Counted from the stretch's first letter, positions 49,001 to 61,199 are shown. The stretch: DNA of 64,000 nt from Lingula anatina (GCF_001039355.2 NW_019775807.1:67382-131381); one strand, 5' to 3'. Program-made: numbers and translations. The notes: generated by a model from the letters alone, not told the origin.

Positions 49001-51307
49001 AAGAAACAAAAGGAGAGTTTTGATATTCCTTGTCATACACAGCAGACTCACTGCATAACTTCCAACTGTATAATAATAACTTGGTCAAATCTTTTGGAAT
49101 GATTTTTTCCTTGGCAAAAGCTAAAAATAAATATGTACACTGCCCAACTAAAAACACTAAAAGGACTAAAACAAATTTTCACATTTCAAAGTGTCCATGT
49201 GGAGTTTTTAGTAATTCCAATAGAAAACGGCATAAAAATCGTTAAGGATGTACAAATGGTCAAAACATGACAGTATCAGTGAAAAATATTAGGATCTTGC
49301 CAACTGCATGTTAAATCATATATTTAAAAAAAATAATAATAATAAGACTGTTAAAACAGCCTATATTTATTGATTGGTGACTCACTTGACTTCCTCTCCA
49401 GCAAAGTCAAACACTTTGGTCACTGTGATTTTCTGAGGGCCAATCTCTTTGGATGCAGTATTTTCAGGAGGTGGGGCTTTCAAATCTGCTGCAGACTCAA
49501 CTGATTTAGGCTACACATAAAAATGAAAGTAAAAAAAGAAAAAATTATGTTAAACAAAGGAATAGCAATAATATAAGGGAATTTTTTGTTTTCATTACTC
49601 AAGTTGTCTAAATTCTTCAAAATTTTGTACTAGTAATCTAGTTTTATGTTTAAGTTGTTGGAGGTTAACTACTGGAAACAACACTTGAAGGGATTCTGAT
49701 CATGATTTCAATAAATTTCCTTAAAAAACATCCAAATTAACGTCCACCACTCACAAAGAATACATGGAAATCTTGTAGGTATCTGAGACATGAGAGCTTT
49801 GAACTAACCCCCATGCTAACACACCTTTATACTTGTCACTGAGGAAAGAGATCCCAGGCCTGAAGGGACAGAAGCTGGTTTTGGCTTGGGTTTTTGCCCA
49901 ACGTCACTTAAAAAACTAGCCCACAGATCATCTGCTTTTTGCTTTTCTTTCAGTTCTTTGACATCTTCTTGTTCTTTTTTCATCTCTTCTACAATGTTAG
50001 ACTCTTGTTGCTCATCATCCTCTTTGCCATCCTTGTCTTCATCTTCAAGTTTTATTCCTCCTTTTCTTTTCCTGCTTAATAAACAAAATAGTTTTAACAA
50101 TCAATTTACAGTGGGGATTACTTTTTAAAGGTTTACCTTACATCTTAAAATGTCCCAAACTTTGAAGGTCATACTTTCTTTGTTGACTTATTTGGCAAAA
50201 CTATTTATCTTTCCCAATTCAGATGTTATAAATGATTAAACGCCTAAAATAAAAGAAGATATAGATGAAAAGTCAACAGTATGATATTTGAGTCGTTAAA
50301 AGTAGTTAATAAATGAATGGCCCAATGACTTAGAGGCACTGGGCTGTTGTTTTTAAAAGAAATCTTAACTTTACTATAGTATAGATCCTGTCTTCTAAAT
50401 ATAAAACCCATTGTAACAAGTATTAAAAATCTTGGTAGGGCACCTTTGGCAATTTTATTATAAGCATCATTATCATGGTTACTATTTCTATCATATTTAA
50501 AAATCATTATTATCATTAACAATATTATCTTAACAAAAAGAATGACTGGTGCACAATATATACAACTATACCTCCCAAAAAAGCTTTCCTTATCATTTCT
50601 ACCCTTTGTCTTTCCTTTTCTTTTCTTTGTATTTTTATTTATGCCATTTTCAATATCATCTTCTTTCAAGAGTGATAATTCTTCTTCTTCACCTGAAGCT
50701 TCTTCTTCACTGCCTTCATCCCCACCTTAAAAAGATTTTTTTAAATATCAAAAATACAAAATCAGACAACTGTCAAATGTCGCATAATTTGAACAGGACT
50801 TGCACGTTAATTTCCTCTCTATGTCATCTCTTTCCTAATAGTAATATTAACAGCAGTTAACATTTGTTTACTTGTATCCTATTTATTTCACTCCTTATTC
50901 ATTTTAGCAAATATACATTTTTCTAATTTTTTCCTTGAGTATGTTACCACACATCCCCCCCCCCCCCAAAAAAAAAAAAAAGTTAGCAATTAAAATGCTC
51001 GTTACAAGTAAATAAAGGTTACATGACATGGGAAGAGAAGGTAATTCGAAAACGTGACTGAATTTTATCCCTTTACATCCAAATTTACAACAACAAATAT
51101 ACACCTAAAAGGCAAATACCATTTCATCTGCTTTTGACAATAAGAGAAAAGTCAACAGACGAACAGAAGCATTCCAATTATGTTCTTGAAAAAGATTCAT
51201 CTACATCTATACAAAAATAAACGTCAGAAATGGTTACCAGATGGAACATAATCTTCGTCGTCACTGTCTGAGCTCAAATTATCTTCTTCCCCCTCCTCTG
51301 CCATCAT
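46097..51307 (-). CDS. CFDP1: CFDP1 (craniofacial development protein 1; BCNT/Swc5 family), 8 exons
   Basis: Exons, 5' to 3': 51238-51307, 50572-50725, 49825-50071, 49386-49510, 48900-48992, 47110-47179, 46667-46752, 46097-46205. All junctions are GT-AG and the phases agree, giving 954 bp or 317 residues (human ~299). Recognised segments: acidic start with [37 protein letters not shown] (the family's W-containing histone-binding type motif); [16 protein letters not shown]; and the conserved BCNT-C domain in exons 6-8 ([16 protein letters not shown]…[13 protein letters not shown]…[11 protein letters not shown]). Family members are subunits of SWR1/SRCAP-type remodellers that deposit H2A.Z in the nucleus. 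The first codon could be either of two adjacent ATGs. A second copy of exons 6 and 7 lies at 48314-48383 and 47871-47956. Confidence 0.95.
46440..47642 (+). repeat. 1203-bp direct duplication over CFDP1 exons 6-7, left copy
   Basis: The sequence from GATTTCAGTTTCATCC to the end of the TTAA MITE is repeated after the gap base 47643 at a constant offset of 1204. I found no difference between the copies. It carries CFDP1 exon 7 (46667-46752), exon 6 (47110-47179) and one MITE. Confidence 0.95.
47299..47642 (-). mobile_element. TTAA-flanked MITE, copy B
   Basis: A 344-bp reverse-oriented copy of the element at 1-345, within a CFDP1 intron, with TTAA at both ends and the same central 26-bp palindrome (47471-47496). 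Its right end abuts the gap base. Confidence 0.85.
47643..47643. other. Assembly gap base (n) at an exact duplication junction
   Basis: A single n between two 1203-bp copies that I read as identical. This is the signature of unmerged overlapping contig ends. Confidence 0.95.
47644..48846 (+). repeat. 1203-bp direct duplication over CFDP1 exons 6-7, right copy
   Basis: Matches 46440-47642 base for base as far as I can read. It contains a second copy of CFDP1 exon 7 (47871-47956) and exon 6 (48314-48383), both with intact splice sites. Reading both sets would add 156 bp, an exact 52-codon in-frame repeat. Confidence 0.95.
48503..48846 (-). mobile_element. TTAA-flanked MITE, copy B duplicate
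   Basis: Identical to 47299-47642 and almost certainly the same genomic element seen twice. After TTAA at 48843-48846 the sequence continues as unique CFDP1 intron, so here the right flank of the element is real. Confidence 0.85.
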
Positions 51308-54300
51308 ATAAAACAGGGTCTACAATGTAAATGATAGATCGCAATGCTTACAACCGGAAGTCAAGGTTCTACATCCGCACAGAATTTTATTTAAAAACTT
51401 TGCAATGCCAATATCCTGAATTTCTATATCATAAAGTTTAAAATAAAAATGGATTAAATTTTAAATTGATAAATTTCCGAGTACTTCATTATTGTCAATT
51501 TTTTCGATAATTTAATTTACTCTCGGTTTGCAGTCAAATTGCATTAGTTGCGCCACCTACTTGAAATTACATCCCAGGAACAACTGTAGCAACAGCAACC
51601 TCACTAAGTTCACAGCCAAGGGTTTATTGACATCTGGGACGGACTTTAGTTAGAGTGATAGCCTTGTAACAGTCATCATGCAACTGAAGGCAACAGGGAT
51701 ATGTAGAGATGTTGGTTAGTATAAGAGAACTTGCATCCAGGTTTCTCTTTGTATCGATTACATGTGTTGTTTACAGTTTGTGAAAATTTGGTCACCAACG
51801 GGATGTCACAGACAGCGACAAGGTCGCAGTAGCTTTAGAGTTGGGCCCTACAGTGATTTCCTGGTGAATTTACGTGTATTGCGGTGTCTCTTGTCCAGCT
51901 TTTGCTTGACATTCAGTGAATATTTTCGCATCATGTAAATGTTTGTTTTGAGAGGCTCTTTGCATTACTTGTATAAATATAGCTGCCACTATTCAAAACG
52001 ATAAATTAAAGCTTGGTCACTGCCTGGTGCCGGGTGCAATTCTGCATACGAGTCGCATGTTGAGGTCATGACACATTCACTACGCTGTGTGGAAGTAATT
52101 AGCGTTAGGTGTTACTACCGCGAAAATAATCAATGATCTTCTGACGATAAAAAAATAGGAAGAAATAATTATCATAGTGGGCTGTGTGAGAATGTGAGTG
52201 TGTGTACATGTCTGTTTAATAAATAAATTCATATATTTCCTGTAGATACCCAGATTATACAGGAAAATCACATTGACTGTATTTTGATTGAGTATCCCTT
52301 ACCTTGCATTGACATTTAAGAGCCTCATATTCACTCATATTTACAATAATTAAAGCACACATGAAAAATATAAAATATTATGTAACGTTAAATGTTGTCA
52401 CTGCGCTCCCCTCCCCACACTTGTAACAATTAATATAAAGGCTTTTTTTTTTCATTTGTCCTAAGTACCAGCTATACAAGTACACAAAGAAATATGAGAA
52501 TAAGGGTGGCCTAAAACAGTTAATTATCGATCAGCACTGTAGCTAGATTATCATAGCACTGTCACAGTGGTATTCTCTCTCTCTCTCTAGCTCTCTCTCT
52601 CATACACTGGTTGGTGATCTAAATAAATATCAGAGCTAGCTATCTCTAGATGATCGCTGTTTTATAATAACTCACTGTGTAAGTACAATAAAAATAAAAG
52701 ACACTGACAGCAATGAATAAAGACTATAGATATTATTCCTGTATGCAATTTTATATATAATTTCACTGGCCAGTCATTTAGAACTAAGTCATTAGATTAA
52801 AAATGGAAGAAAACGACAAATCAAAGTGCATGGGTGGGTTGAGCAGTAATTTGTGAGTATGAAAAATGTGCTTACCTCCCCCCCCCCCCTCCCCCCATTT
52901 TTAGCAGGTAAATCATATATATAAGCCTCGGTCGCAACCAGCCCCATGGGCTCTTGCTGCCTATTTGCGTCCAAATTTTGTGCATAATGTCACGTGCAAT
53001 GCAAATCCCTTTTTCGAAATTTGGGTTTCGAAGATAGCCCGCATGCACATTTGGAGGATGTTGGACATGTCCAAAAGCTTCTATGAATAATCTGCAAACA
53101 GCAGGGCCGCAAACATAACTTGCTTCACTCGCAAGGAGTTCATTTATGAAAGCAATAGAGGAGCAAGTGCCCTTTGCATGTTGAGTACAGCGCCCCCCCC
53201 CCCCCCCCCCACAACTAACGATCAAAATCGAAATCACCACAGAAGTGCATCGCACGTGCGTCAGGAGTACTCAAGACGCATGGTCGTGTCTCGAAAATTA
53301 ACGACAATCATGCAACCTGTACAACAATTTTCAAAAATAAGAATTTTGCTTAATTCAGCTTCTAATATGCCTCCAAAAGGCAAGAAAAAAACCTTAGAGA
53401 GCAGAAAAGAAGGGAGAAAAAATAAGAAAGAATGGGAGAAAGAAGAAGAAAGAAGGGGAGAACAATAGGCAAAACTGACGTACGCGGTTAGTACCTCATC
53501 ACAAGTGTGTGGGGCAAGTGTGAAGCAAAAGAGAAATGGTTTTGCCGTGCGATGCTTTCTCTTCAATAGTAGCGAGTTCTTGCACATACTCAAGAAATGA
53601 GTACAATTTCTACGGCGATTGCACCTTGCAGTTAGCGTCCCTGCTTGAAAGGACATCTCATTTGGCCCTTGCAACTCTCAAGGCAGACTATCTTCTACCT
53701 CTACGACTTCCACGGATTCTACTGCACGCAATATGCGCAGGGGACATGCGATCCTAAAAATCTGTGCGTCCAGTTGTGAGCGTGGCTATAGAGTATCTTT
53801 AATACATAAAGAAAATACATGAATTTAAAAGAAAAAAAAGTCATAAAACAATATTGGATAAAAGAAAATGACTGTTTTATCATGTAATTTTAAACTCCTC
53901 AATATATCTAGCAAAGAGTTTAAGGATGCAATTACCCCCAAGTTAATTTGCCATATTTCATTGATTATTTCAGAAGAGTAATTTTTCTTCAGATGCCTTA
54001 TCACACCAATCCTGTGATTGAGTAAGACAACAGCTGCTGAAGGAAATAACGGAAGTGTCTTGGGGATACCCTGATTTTCCGAGTCCACAGTAAACCCTCA
54101 TAGAAGATCTCAGTGCATAGTACCCATGATATGTGCACTGAATGATGGGAAGAGGTAAGTAAATAACATTACTCTGACACTCAGGGTGCTTGGGTAACTT
54201 TATATTATATCCAGCTTAAGAAGGTTTGATTTCTTTCACTTCTGAAATGGATATGACCTAGTAATATTTGGACTATAAAGTTTCTGCCAGTGGCCCATTA

Positions 54301-54322
54301 AAATGTTAATATTAAACCTTGA

Positions 54323-54383
<61 letters not shown>

Positions 54384-55175
54384 GCTAAATATATAGATAA
54401 TAGAGCCGTTAACTGACAATATGCAAACTTCGTCTAGTACTGTAACATAACATTTCATGACTGTGGTAAAGTATTTGTTCCAGTGAAAAACGTAATAATT
54501 TTTATTATAGTCATTATAAAAAATGCACACGTGATTATAACCAAAGCTTTTATTTACCCAGAGTTTTTTTTAACTGCAGAACATGTGTCAAAAAGTCGAT
54601 ATCTATTCGATGAAGAGTGATAAAATTGAAGCTGACATTTCTTATTGATTTCTATGCCAGTATAAGTCTACAGAGAGCCTCTAACACCGTGAATAGACAG
54701 AAGAAGATGAATAAATACCACTTGAATAGAAATTCAAGAATTTCCAGACCAGTGCTTCCAGAACACAGGTAAATATCAATTGATGCATCAAGCTGGGACC
54801 AAAGATCAAGTCAAGTATCATTTTAACTAATGCAAAGATTATTTATTTATTGCAGAATCTTTCTTTCTTTTTTTCTTTTTTTCCATTCCCCAGATAAGTC
54901 TAGAGATAATGAATACTATTGAGAATCTATGACGAGTAGATTCTTATATAATGAACAGTACAGGAGACAGATGCAGATCATTTTTCAGAGCACAAATCAA
55001 ATCATAGAAGACACAAGAGCTTCACTTTTTGATGCGTAGCTCTATCACAATCGCAGATCAGTTCAGAATTGAATTTCTCTTACGAAATATGTCTCTACAC
55101 ACATTTAAGCATTATTCTTATGACTTCACGTGCCTTTAGTATCTAAGAATTTTTTTTTTCAATCAAAACCTGATA
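51308..55175. other. CFDP1 upstream region, largely non-coding
   Basis: The CFDP1 promoter should lie in the first few hundred bases, but no TATA or other element is evident. Further on there are a CT tract near 52576-52600, C-runs at about 52880-52890 and 53193-53210, and an (ATT)n tract. The part from ~52900 to 53760 is less AT-rich and holds open frames on both strands whose translations I do not recognise. Confidence 0.5.
54324..54383 (+). repeat. (ATT)n microsatellite
   Basis: About 20 uninterrupted ATT units. Confidence 0.95.
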
Positions 55176-55526
55176 TTAAAGGGATAACAGTTGTTCATTT
55201 TGGCCTAAAAATGTATTTTCCTGGGGTAAACAACAATTTTCCCATTCTTACCAATGGTTAATGAATCCATTTCTACATTCAAATTTAGTCCCTGGTTTTT
55301 TTCTAGAAAGTTTGCTTTTTTGTAATAATCTCTTAAGAGATTATTACAGACTATAGCCATCTATGGAGGTCACATGGTTGGATGACAAGCACAGATTTTA
55401 GAATAATTGCTTTAAATGCCATTTTTGGTGATGAAATAGAATATATTATATTATATTTCCTTGGTTTTTTTACAATGTTTTTATTATGAAATATAGATTT
55501 CATACGAAGAGTTGTTGTCCCTTTAA
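55176..55526 (+). mobile_element. TTAA-flanked MITE, copy C (diverged)
   Basis: A 351-bp relative of 1-345 in the same orientation, with TTAA at both ends and inverted ends AGGGATAACA / TGTTGTCCCT. Its central 26-bp palindrome (55322-55347) is perfect but differs from copy A at two mirrored position pairs. Confidence 0.85.
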
Positions 55527-55784
55527 CAGCTAATATTACCTTCAATATTTCAATGTCTCTCAGATCATCTTCATCAGGGAATATTAAAGGTAATATATTA
55601 GCTGTTGATTGAAGAAAAATTACTTTTTTCTTATAACATAACACAGCTGATGAAATTCTCTGGTCTTTAGGATGTGTTTCGGATTAATGTTAATATCAGT
55701 CTCAAAGCTTCCCAATTTTTGCCAAACTTTGCATGATTTCTCAAGCAATTTTCTACAAAAAAATGAATGACTTTATATACATCC

Positions 55785-55785
<1 letters not shown>

Positions 55786-55816
<31 letters not shown>

Positions 55817-55820
55817 TTTT
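55786..55820 (+). repeat. (TTTA)n microsatellite
   Basis: About nine TTTA units. A similar tract lies at 61435-61480. Confidence 0.9.
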
Positions 55821-56651
55821 ATACATGCAGATATGATTGCGCCATGTAAAGTTTTTATATTGCCTGTCAGTAATAATGGAAATGAATGCAGGTGGTAGGA
55901 AAGATAGCAGCTAATAATTCCCATTACATGATCGTCTGTAACGAGAGAGTCAAGCTAGTTATTATATACTGGGCGCTAATACTGTTTTTGCATGACCATG
56001 ATATTTGCTCTTGCAGATAACTCTTCACAGAAGCTAAAAATACATAAGATGGAATGGTTTCTATGCATTCTCATGTAATTTCTAGAGACATGCTAGGTCA
56101 TAAAAAAAGGCAGGGCTTTGGGGATTAAAAACTACCTTTTTGACTTGAAAGGTTAACTCTCAACCAAAATTTGATCTAGTTAGTTTGCTGTTTCTCAACT
56201 TGGATCAACAAAAATTTTGGGCTAAAAAGATCCACTCTTTCAGCCCCCCCCCCCCCCCCCCCCCTCTGAAAATTCTCGCTAGCTGCAGGTCTCCCTAACA
56301 AGAAGATGATTGTGTTATAGCCTCCTTCTCCTTATTTCACCTGTATGTAATGTCATATAGATATCTTTTGTTCAAGATCTGATTAATTTTGCTTTTGCAA
56401 TATCCTGGTTTACATCATTGTATAGCAGTGCCTTGGATATCAGTTACAGGCTTTTGTTGAAAAGATAAATATGTTCCTGCTTCCTTTTCTGGATTGTCAA
56501 GTGATTGGTACTCAGTAAATGAAAACTTCCAGTGCTGTCCTTCCCAAGACAAATTGCCTCTTAGAATTTACTAAACAAATCATTTATCTTTGGTTACTAG
56601 TTTGAAATAAAATTTGCCATGTCTTTGTGATTTTGGGTTTATCATGATCAG

Positions 56652-56654
<3 letters not shown>

Positions 56655-56701
<47 letters not shown>
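56655..56701 (+). repeat. Long poly-T tract
   Basis: 47 consecutive T. It could be the poly-A tail of a minus-strand retroposed copy, but I see no recognisable body next to it; otherwise an expanded homopolymer. Confidence 0.9.
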
Positions 56702-56702
<1 letters not shown>

Positions 56703-57144
56703 AAAATGGTATGAATTATTTAATACTGGTTTCATTTTCTACCAGTGAGATTTTTTTCAGTAACTTGAAGAAAAAGCCAGCATATTTGACTTTTGCCATC
56801 TTTACCTCAATATATTTCTTATTTATATTATTTATTTTGATACAAGTACAGTACATTTTTACAGTCGTTGACTTTGACTTAACAATGTATTTTATAACTG
56901 ACTAAAGGTGCTTAATCTATATAGAAATATGTACTACAAATTTTCATTCTGAGGACATGATTAAATGTCATTAGTTCTTTTTAAATTTTTTCTTCAAAAT
57001 TTGACATTTATACAAGGCATCAAATCTGTCCTTTCTCAGTATCAGAAGGGCAATGAATGTGACTCTCTTTTATTCATCACCCTGAAATTCAGAGTACTGG
57101 TTATGGATTATCTTTAGTCCAGCATATAATTTCCTTCACCCTAA

Positions 57145-57357
57145 GGGCGCATTCCCATAGATTTTAGATCGATCTATCCCCGTGGGGAGTCTCACTAGAT
57201 TACTGTCAGATAATCCGGCTTAAATGTCCGTCCCGCCTACTACAAGCTGTAAGGGGGTAATTAACTTTCGCGCCCGCTCGGCTGACAGCTATTTAGCGTG
57301 AACCCCCAGGGAGTTAGGTCGATCTAGTTGGATCCATATAATCTCTGGGAATGGGGT
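57145..57357 (+). mobile_element. 4-bp-TSD MITE, full-length copy
   Basis: 213 bp from GGGCGCATTCCC to GGGAATGGGGT, bounded by CTAA on both sides (57141-57144, 57358-57361). Palindromic GATCGATCTA-type motifs lie just inside both ends. The copy at 60763-60975 has exactly the same length in inverted orientation. It has no coding capacity and I cannot assign a superfamily; a 4-bp duplication excludes Tc1/mariner (TA) and typical hAT (8 bp). Confidence 0.88.
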
Positions 57358-57419
57358 CTAAGTTTCAGTATCGACGTTCACTCTTTTCTACCTGGCTTAT
57401 ATCACTCTGAATTTCATAG

Positions 57420-57663
57420 CAGACATGGGGAAAACTTTGGGAGGTACTGAAGGTCCGGAGGTCCTGCTCTACAAGAAATTTGCAGGTCCTCTTAATTCCC
57501 TGCAGGTCTGTTAGTCAAGGATCCCTATGATTCATTTTTATGTATTGTATTTCCACATAAACCTTGCTGGTCAAGAAGACCCCGTACATTATCAAAAATC
57601 TTGCCCATCCTCTGATTTTTAAGGCAGTCATGACCGGTCAGAGCAACAGTTTCCCCATGTCTG
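57420..57663 (+). mobile_element. Second MITE type with CAGACATGGGG ends and TCATAG flanks
   Basis: 244 bp bounded by inverted CAGACATGGGGAAA / TTTCCCCATGTCTG and by a direct TCATAG on each side (57414-57419, 57664-57669). The interior has repeated GGTCC and GCAGGTCC/T motifs. It sits only 62 bases from the preceding element. No coding capacity; family unassigned. Confidence 0.8.
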
Positions 57664-57669
57664 TCATAG

Positions 57670-59789
57670 TACCAGTATGAGTTCTTCTCTACATAGAATT
57701 TTCTACCTTATAGATGTTATAATAAAGATAATAGGAACTGTTTAATGGTGCAAGGTTGACTGTGACACTTGGGGTGCTTTCACACTTTCTGGCATTATCT
57801 ATAAAGCTTTTTTGAGAACGAGAAACTGATTGATGACATTTTCTGATGATACTCAGGGGATCAAATATCTCATTTCACTCTTGTTGAGATGAAATAATGT
57901 TGTTCATGGCGCCTCATCATTTATAGTGCCAGGATTTTGAAGATTTGGTAAAATAATGTAACTAGGGAATCCTTTCAATTTGTATCTAAAAGTTTGGTTA
58001 ATGCTCAAGGTTTCCAATAAACTACGGTTTGAGGAGTTGATTTATTATTTATATCAATGTTGCCAGAGAACCTATAACTTTGTCTATTTTTGGATACAAA
58101 GAAGTAATGTTATTCAGCGCTATCATTTACAATTTTTTTCTGTCTGGTGTCTCAAGCATAACTGCCATGACTTTCCATTTCAAAATTTTTTTAACAGCGA
58201 TATATATATAAGTTATGTATTGAAAGGTCATTTCATTTAGATTGATATTGGTAAAAAGAGGATCTTGGGTTTTGGAAGGTCAAAATTTGTATCGATAAAA
58301 AGAGTGTATTGCAAGGTCAACCTTTTTAGATAATGAAAACAAGGTGTTGGTTGTCATGTAGAAATAAACCATTGTATTGAAAATGGAATGGAATATTAAA
58401 TCCATGTGCAAAGATGGGCAGAACTATGATTTTTTTCACCAGGAAAATTCATTTTGGGGGGTACCTTTTACCTAACCTTTTTTTTCACTAAGGTTTATTT
58501 ATGTGAACATGGTAAGTGCCAGCTTTTTTTTAATGTTCACCACAAAACATTTCACCAAGCTAAAACTTAAGCTCGCAGTTGGCAATTATAGTTTATGAGG
58601 CCTGAAAGTGAATAAGACATTAAACCAAGAAGTGCTGAATCTCAAAAAAATAAAATTTTGGAATGAGTGTGGTGTTGAAATTTACGAAGAAATACCACAT
58701 GCAACTTAAAGAATGGCTACAGATATAGGAAGAAATTTCCTGCTTGATACTCAGTTTCATTGCTTTCTTTTTCTCTATTATCCTTTTATCTTTTGTCCTG
58801 AAAACAGAACTTCATAAAATCTATTATTCTGTCACATTGGGAAACAACAGGTATTGTAAACTCTGAATTATTTGAACATGGTTGTGTGTAATTAACAATA
58901 ATCTTGCTGTGTGGTTACAATAGATTTTTTCCTATTAATTCAATTTGGTATTTCTTGGACAAGCTTGGGGTGTTTATTTGATTACACTATCACGTAGACA
59001 ATGCACCCCCCCCCCTCCCACACACACACACACACACACACACACATGGAGAAGGAAGGAAGGAGGAAGTAGAGAGAGAAAAAGGAAGTTAATGGCACAT
59101 TAGATAGATGCACAGCAATCATAGACATAAACTTCTTCTGTCTTTACTCATAGTCAGGGCCTCCATTACGATGACATGAGTCAAAAATATATGAATTATT
59201 AATTTATAACAAGGTTTACTCTTGCTATAATGCTAGCATTAGCAATACACCCCCCTCCCCCAAAAAAGTATAATAATAATAATAACAATAAATAGATAAA
59301 AAGATAAAAGATTTAGCAATTTTTTTTTAAGTTGCAGTTTGTTAAGGTTATTTTTTAGCTTAAAAATATCTAATCATGTATTAGCAATATTATCAAGATC
59401 ATTTGCATGTTATGCAGGGCTTAAAATGATTGAAGTCATGAGATTTTCTCAGTCTTTTTAAATCCATTAATATGGCCACACCCCCTGAAGATTTCAAAGA
59501 CTAAATCTTGAAGTTTCTGACCTTAATTGCCCTCTGGCCTAGTAAGACCAGCATGGCAATAGCTCAAACTGCTCAATCCCTGATCAAATATTCTGGTCAC
59601 TTAATGGTCCTCCAATTTGGTAATTGTTTTGCTTGACCTGACCAAAACAGACCACTGTTCTTCAATGCAGATTGCAATTAAAAAGACGAATAATAAATTC
59701 ACATATTGATTATCCATATGCACACTCTCCTAGCTTCTGTATAAACAGCCAGGCATGTGGATATGTGATATTCAGTTTGTATTGATCCG
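57670..59789. other. Non-coding region
   Basis: AT-rich. It contains a C-run followed by a CA tract at about 59006-59046. No exon is supported. Confidence 0.5.
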
Positions 59790-59966
59790 AGATTGATCCG
59801 AGCCCTCCAGTATAGTATAGTCGGTGGTGGATGTAGAACAACATCAGCCGTTAACGAGTTAGACAGTGGTACATTATAGATTTTACTTACAAAGTCATTA
59901 AAGAGTGAACTGAAAACAGAATTGTGAAGTTCTGCAACTCTTCCGGAGATCAATGTGCTGAAGGGG

Positions 59967-60060
59967 ATTCGTGTGGGTTGGAACCTTGTCCGATAAGAAG
60001 TTAAAACGAGTTGCGAAGGCAGTCGGTGTGGAAGAACTTCAAGAATTAAATTCAGCACTA
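59967..60060 (+). pseudogene. Possible decayed exon in the tandem array (death-fold-like start)
   Basis: One unit reads VGTLSDKKLKRVAKAVG, then VEELQELNSAL, and runs into a donor-like G|GTTAGT. The helix-forming pattern resembles helices 1-2 of a death-type domain. The matching part of another unit reads VGRESGKKSKSVAKVINVG (about 60578-60634). Upstream there is an in-frame stop and no strong acceptor, so it may be a relic. Its end phase (1) would fit the exon at 63233. Speculative. Confidence 0.2.
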
Positions 60061-60762
60061 GGTTAGTTGCATGTCTTGGACTTAACTTATGAGAGTCCTA
60101 AGAGATTGATTAAGGGCGAGCTGGGAAATTGAGCTTTTTTTTTCTGTGACACTTGCTGAGATCAGTTGCACTAGTGAGAGTTGTTTAACAATGGTGTGGA
60201 TCGAGTCGGAGAAGAACTTTACAAATGAGCTGCACAGACAAACCTAGAAGAATGTCAAGAAATAGTACATGGGTTAGTTGCATGTTTTAGGATGTAAAAA
60301 GTCGATAATGGGTAAATTGGAAACAGAATGTGCCTTCTTTAGGAGACAGTTGCTCATTTGAGATCATTCATTTGCACCCTTGCGGGCCAGAGTCAGATAA
60401 GTAGTTTTAAAATTAATTAGTAAGCTGGCATTAAGGTGATTATTGTAGAAGAAAGACATGAATTAGCACATACATTTAAAATGTACAGTGTTGATAAGGG
60501 GTGTGCTGGAAATTGGAATCTCTTTTTCTGTGACATTATTACATTTACTGAGATCAGTTGCAGAAGTGTGATCACTCAAGTTGGAAGAGAGTCGGGAAAG
60601 AAATCCAAGTCAGTTGCAAAGGTGATAAATGTAGGACAACTTAAAAAGATTAGCAGTAAGATGGTGGTAATATTTGCTATAGATTTTATGTACAGAATCG
60701 TTAAAAGGTGAACTGGAAACAGTATTATTATGTCTTGATACTCCGTGAGATCAATGCCATAG

Positions 60763-60975
60763 ACCCCATTCCCAGAGATTAGATCGATCCAACGAGATCG
60801 ACCTAACTCCCTGGGGGTTCACGCTAAATAGCTGTCAGCAGAGGGGGCACGAAAGTTAATTACCCCCTTACAGCTTGTAGTAGGCGGGACGGACATTTAA
60901 GCCGGATTATTTGACAGTAATCTAGTGAGACTCCCTTCGGGGATAGATCGATCTAAAATCTATGGGAATGCGCCC
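60763..60975 (-). mobile_element. 4-bp-TSD MITE, full-length inverted copy
   Basis: 213 bp from ACCCCATTCCC to GGGAATGCGCCC, with ATAG on each side (60759-60762, 60976-60979). It is inserted inside the decayed tandem array and so is younger than it. Confidence 0.88.
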
Positions 60976-61198
60976 ATAGGGTCTGGGAGTGAGTTGGAGC
61001 AGTCATTTATGAAAGAAACTGCATGTATGTTTCAGAGATGGTGTATAATTGTAGAACTAAATCAGGCATTTACTAGACTGTATATTATGGGTAGGACAGT
61101 GTTACTGAATGTTATGACTTTACTAGCTAGTCTTAGAATTCTTGGATGGTAAACTTGGAAGATAAATTAAAGTTGTCCATTGCTGAGGTCATTGTCAG

Positions 61199-61199
<1 letters not shown>

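Noticed and set aside
53178-53468. Lys/Glu-rich + strand frame (MPPKGKKK…) as a small gene
   Set aside because: It begins in a C-run, is low complexity, has no recognisable family and no supporting splice or poly(A) signals.
56655-56701. Poly-T as the tail of a retroposed gene
   Set aside because: No coding or RNA-gene-like body and no flanking duplication could be seen, so only the homopolymer is reported.
59699-60058. 119-residue minus-strand frame
   Set aside because: It overlaps the decayed + strand tandem array, has no known motif and is best explained as chance.
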